Below are positions 4,313 to 6,056 of a stretch of DNA of 6,056 nt, piece by piece. The stretch comes from Candidatus Krumholzibacteriia bacterium. GTDB taxonomy: Bacteria; Krumholzibacteriota; Krumholzibacteriia; LZORAL124-64-63. Below the pieces are notes generated by a model. The model was not told the origin of the DNA and searched no databases. It saw only the letters and a list, made by a program, of their open reading frames with translations. How positions within the stretch are numbered: position 1 is the stretch's first letter; every line of letters starts with the position of its first letter. The position numbers and the translations under genes are program-made. The stretch spans positions 1 to 6,056 of the forward strand of contig JACZKN010000201.1 in the NCBI GenBank assembly GCA_014859985.1. The letters are read 5' to 3'.

Positions 4313-5707
4313 ATGAACAGAACGATCCTTGCCCTGTGCGTGGGGGCCCTGGGGGCGGCGTCGGCGGCCGGCGCGGCCCCGACCGTCGACTTGCCGGTTG
4401 TCGTCTCGGAGGCGGCCGCCCGCAGGACCCTGGACCTGACGGTCTACAATCGCGACCTGGCCCTGGTGCGCGAGGCCCGCGAGCTGGACCTGCCCGGTGG
4501 TCCGGTGCGCATCGAGTTCCGGGACGTGCCCGCCCGCATCGATCCGACCAGCCTGCGGGTCGAGGGCGGCGCGGGCTTCAGCCTGCTGGAGCAGAACTAC
4601 GAGTTCGACCTGCTCTCCCGCGACCGCATCCTCCAGAAGTACGTGGGCCGCGAGCTGACCTGGTTGCAGGAGGACGGCAGCGCCGTGACGGGCACCCTGC
4701 TGGGGATGAACGACGGCCCGGTCTACCGGGTCGACGGGCGCATCGTGTTCGAGGTGCCCGGCCGCATCGCCCTGCCCGACCTGCCGGCGGACCTGCGCGA
4801 GCGGCCGACCCTGGTCTGGCTGGTGCAGACGGACAAGGCGCGCCGCCCCCGGGTGGAGGCCTCGTACCTGACCGGCGGCATCTCCTGGAAGACCGACTAC
4901 GTGCTGGACCTGGACGACGCCGGCCGCAAGGCCGCCCTGCAGGCCTGGGTGACCCTGGACAACCAGTCCGGGGCGGGCTACGAGGGGGCGACGCTGCGGC
5001 TGGTGGCCGGCGACGTCAACCGGGTGTCGGCGCCCCGGCCGCGGGTCATGTACGACTCGCTGGCGATGTCCGCCGCCCCCGAAGGCAAGGGCTTCAGCGA
5101 GTCGGCCCTCTACGACTACCACCTGTACACCCTCGACCGGCCGGTCGACCTGAAGGACCGCCAGATCAAGCAGATCAACCTCTTCGAACGCGACGGCGTG
5201 CCGGTGGAGCGCCTGTACCGCCTGCGGGCCGACGTGGCGGTCGCCCGGGCGGGCGACGGCCTGCTGCCGGTGGAGGTGGCCTACCGCTTCCGCAACGACA
5301 AGGCCGCGGGCCTGGACCTGCCCCTGCCCGCGGGCGTCTTCCGCGTGTACGGCGATTCCGACGGCGGCCGCCAGCTGCTGGGCGAGGACCGCATCGAGCA
5401 CACGCCCAAGGGCGAAGAGGTGCGGCTGACCGTCGGCCGGGCCTTCGACGTGGTGGGCGAGCGGGTCGTCGTGCGCACCGAGCGGCTGGGCGACCGCGGC
5501 CAGCGCCTGACCGTGAAGGTCACGCTGCGCAACCACAAGACCGAGAAGGTGACGGTCGAGGTCGCCGAACGGGCCTGGGGCGAATGGAACATCACGGCGT
5601 CGACGCTGCCGGTGCGGCGGATCAGCGCCACCGAGTTCGCCTTCGACGTGCCGGTGGCCGCCGACGGCGAGACCGTGCTGGACTACACCCTCGAGATGGA
5701 CCGGTAG
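4313..5707 (+). CDS. Exported DUF4139 domain-containing protein
   Basis: The 464-residue protein has an N-terminal signal peptide (MNRTILALCVGALGAASAAG, with cleavage probably after the Ala-rich stretch near residues 20-22), so it should be exported to the periplasm or outer envelope. The mature N-terminus (LDLTVYNRDLALVREAREL; FRDVPARIDPTSLRVEG) and the central segment match the DUF4139 family: SYLTGGISWKTDY (TGG at 187-189), VTLDNQSG (213-220), LVAGDVN (230-236). A predicted beta-rich C-terminal half ends in FDVPVAADGETVLDYTLEMDR, as is usual in this family. The biochemical function of DUF4139 proteins is not established. Two adjacent ATGs exist (4310 and 4313); 4313 was chosen because AAGGA lies 6 nt upstream, versus 3 nt for 4310. 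The frame is open upstream through the repeat array, but that part is not protein-like. It ends 4 bp from the convergent TPR gene. Confidence 0.92.
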   Translation: MNRTILALCVGALGAASAAGAAPTVDLPVVVSEAAARRTLDLTVYNRDLALVREARELDLPGGPVRIEFRDVPARIDPTSLRVEGGAGFSLLEQNYEFDLLSRDRILQKYVGRELTWLQEDGSAVTGTLLGMNDGPVYRVDGRIVFEVPGRIALPDLPADLRERPTLVWLVQTDKARRPRVEASYLTGGISWKTDYVLDLDDAGRKAALQAWVTLDNQSGAGYEGATLRLVAGDVNRVSAPRPRVMYDSLAMSAAPEGKGFSESALYDYHLYTLDRPVDLKDRQIKQINLFERDGVPVERLYRLRADVAVARAGDGLLPVEVAYRFRNDKAAGLDLPLPAGVFRVYGDSDGGRQLLGEDRIEHTPKGEEVRLTVGRAFDVVGERVVVRTERLGDRGQRLTVKVTLRNHKTEKVTVEVAERAWGEWNITASTLPVRRISATEFAFDVPVAADGETVLDYTLEMDR

Positions 5708-5711
5708 GGGG

Positions 5712-6056
5712 CTAGAGCCCGCGCAGCCGCTCGCGCAGGCGCGCGTCGCCCGGTTGCAGCGCCACGGCCTTCTCGAGGGCCCGGCGCGCGCCCTCGCGGT
5801 CGCCGGCGGCCTGGCGCGCCACCGAGAGGTTGACCCAGGCCTCGAAGCGCGAGGGGTCGATGCGCACGGCCCGCTCGAACCAGGCGCGGGCCTCGTCCCC
5901 GCGGCCCAGGCGCAGGGCGCAGACCCCGGCGTTCAGCGCCGAACCGGCCTGGCGCCCGTTGGCCGCGACGGCCGCGGTGAAGGCGGCCAGGGCCGCGTCG
6001 AAGCGTTCCTCGGCGAGCAGGGCGTTGCCCAGGTTGTGCTGCACCTGGGGATGGTC
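5712..6056 (-). CDS. TPR protein, C-terminal part (continues past right edge)
   Basis: The frame ends at TAG (5714-5712) and is open to the window edge, giving 114 visible residues. Three consecutive 34-residue TPR units are clear, at about 3-36, 37-70 and 71-104, with signatures HNLGNALLAEERFDAALAAF, NAGVCALRLGRGDEARAWF and VNLSVARQAAGDREGARRAL, and Pro near unit ends (IDPS, LQPGD). A short capping helix (ARLRERLRGL) closes the protein. The GTG at 6044 lies inside a repeat that already begins to its left, so it is not the real start. Whether the missing part holds a signal peptide, membrane anchor or catalytic domain cannot be seen. It is convergent with the DUF4139 gene, separated by 4 bp. 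Confidence 0.9.
   Translation of the reverse strand, partial: DHPQVQHNLGNALLAEERFDAALAAFTAAVAANGRQAGSALNAGVCALRLGRGDEARAWFERAVRIDPSRFEAWVNLSVARQAAGDREGARRALEKAVALQPGDARLRERLRGL

Overview
This is a very GC-rich bacterial window with strong G/C preference at third codon positions. It uses some TTG starts and has tight convergent gene spacing. An MglA-like GTPase relative, a sigma-54-type promoter, stand-alone receiver and TPR proteins, and a DUF4139 exported protein together suggest a Gram-negative lineage with a large regulatory repertoire, such as Myxococcota or other delta-proteobacterial relatives, or a high-GC candidate phylum of the FCB group. The sequence alone cannot fix the taxon.

Layout. 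Bases 1-262 are a perfect fold-back: 119-bp arms around a 24-nt spacer, lying at the very window edge. The right arm runs into the 3' end of an unrecognised gene that stops at 317. A strong GC hairpin (354-388) separates it from a convergent 147-residue hypothetical gene (409-852, minus). Bases 853-1100 form a divergent regulatory region. Facing right is a near-consensus sigma-54 (-24/-12) promoter at 1020-1035. Facing left is a weaker sigma-54-like element at 949-964. A dyad sits about 100 bp behind the rightward promoter, where an enhancer-binding activator would be expected.

Rightward come an MglA/Ras-like GTPase-fold protein with damaged nucleotide-binding motifs (1101-1904), an eight-repeat TPR protein whose promoter geometry predicts a leaderless mRNA (1975-2844), and undecaprenyl-diphosphatase UppP (2905-3714). 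Convergent to uppP, 7 bp away, is a CheY-like single-domain response regulator (3722-4099, minus). Between it and the next gene lies a 13-bp tandem repeat array in an A-A-B-B pattern (4188-4246). Then come an exported DUF4139 protein (4313-5707) and, 4 bp beyond its stop and convergent, the C-terminus of a second TPR protein that runs off the right edge.

How the genes may work together. UppP recycles the C55 lipid carrier for envelope synthesis, and the receiver, TPR and GTPase-like genes look like signalling or scaffold components. The most interesting unit is the divergent pair of the 147-residue protein and the degenerate MglA-like protein, which may share sigma-54 control. A common function is inferred from arrangement only. 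No tRNA, rRNA, CRISPR array or transposase was seen.
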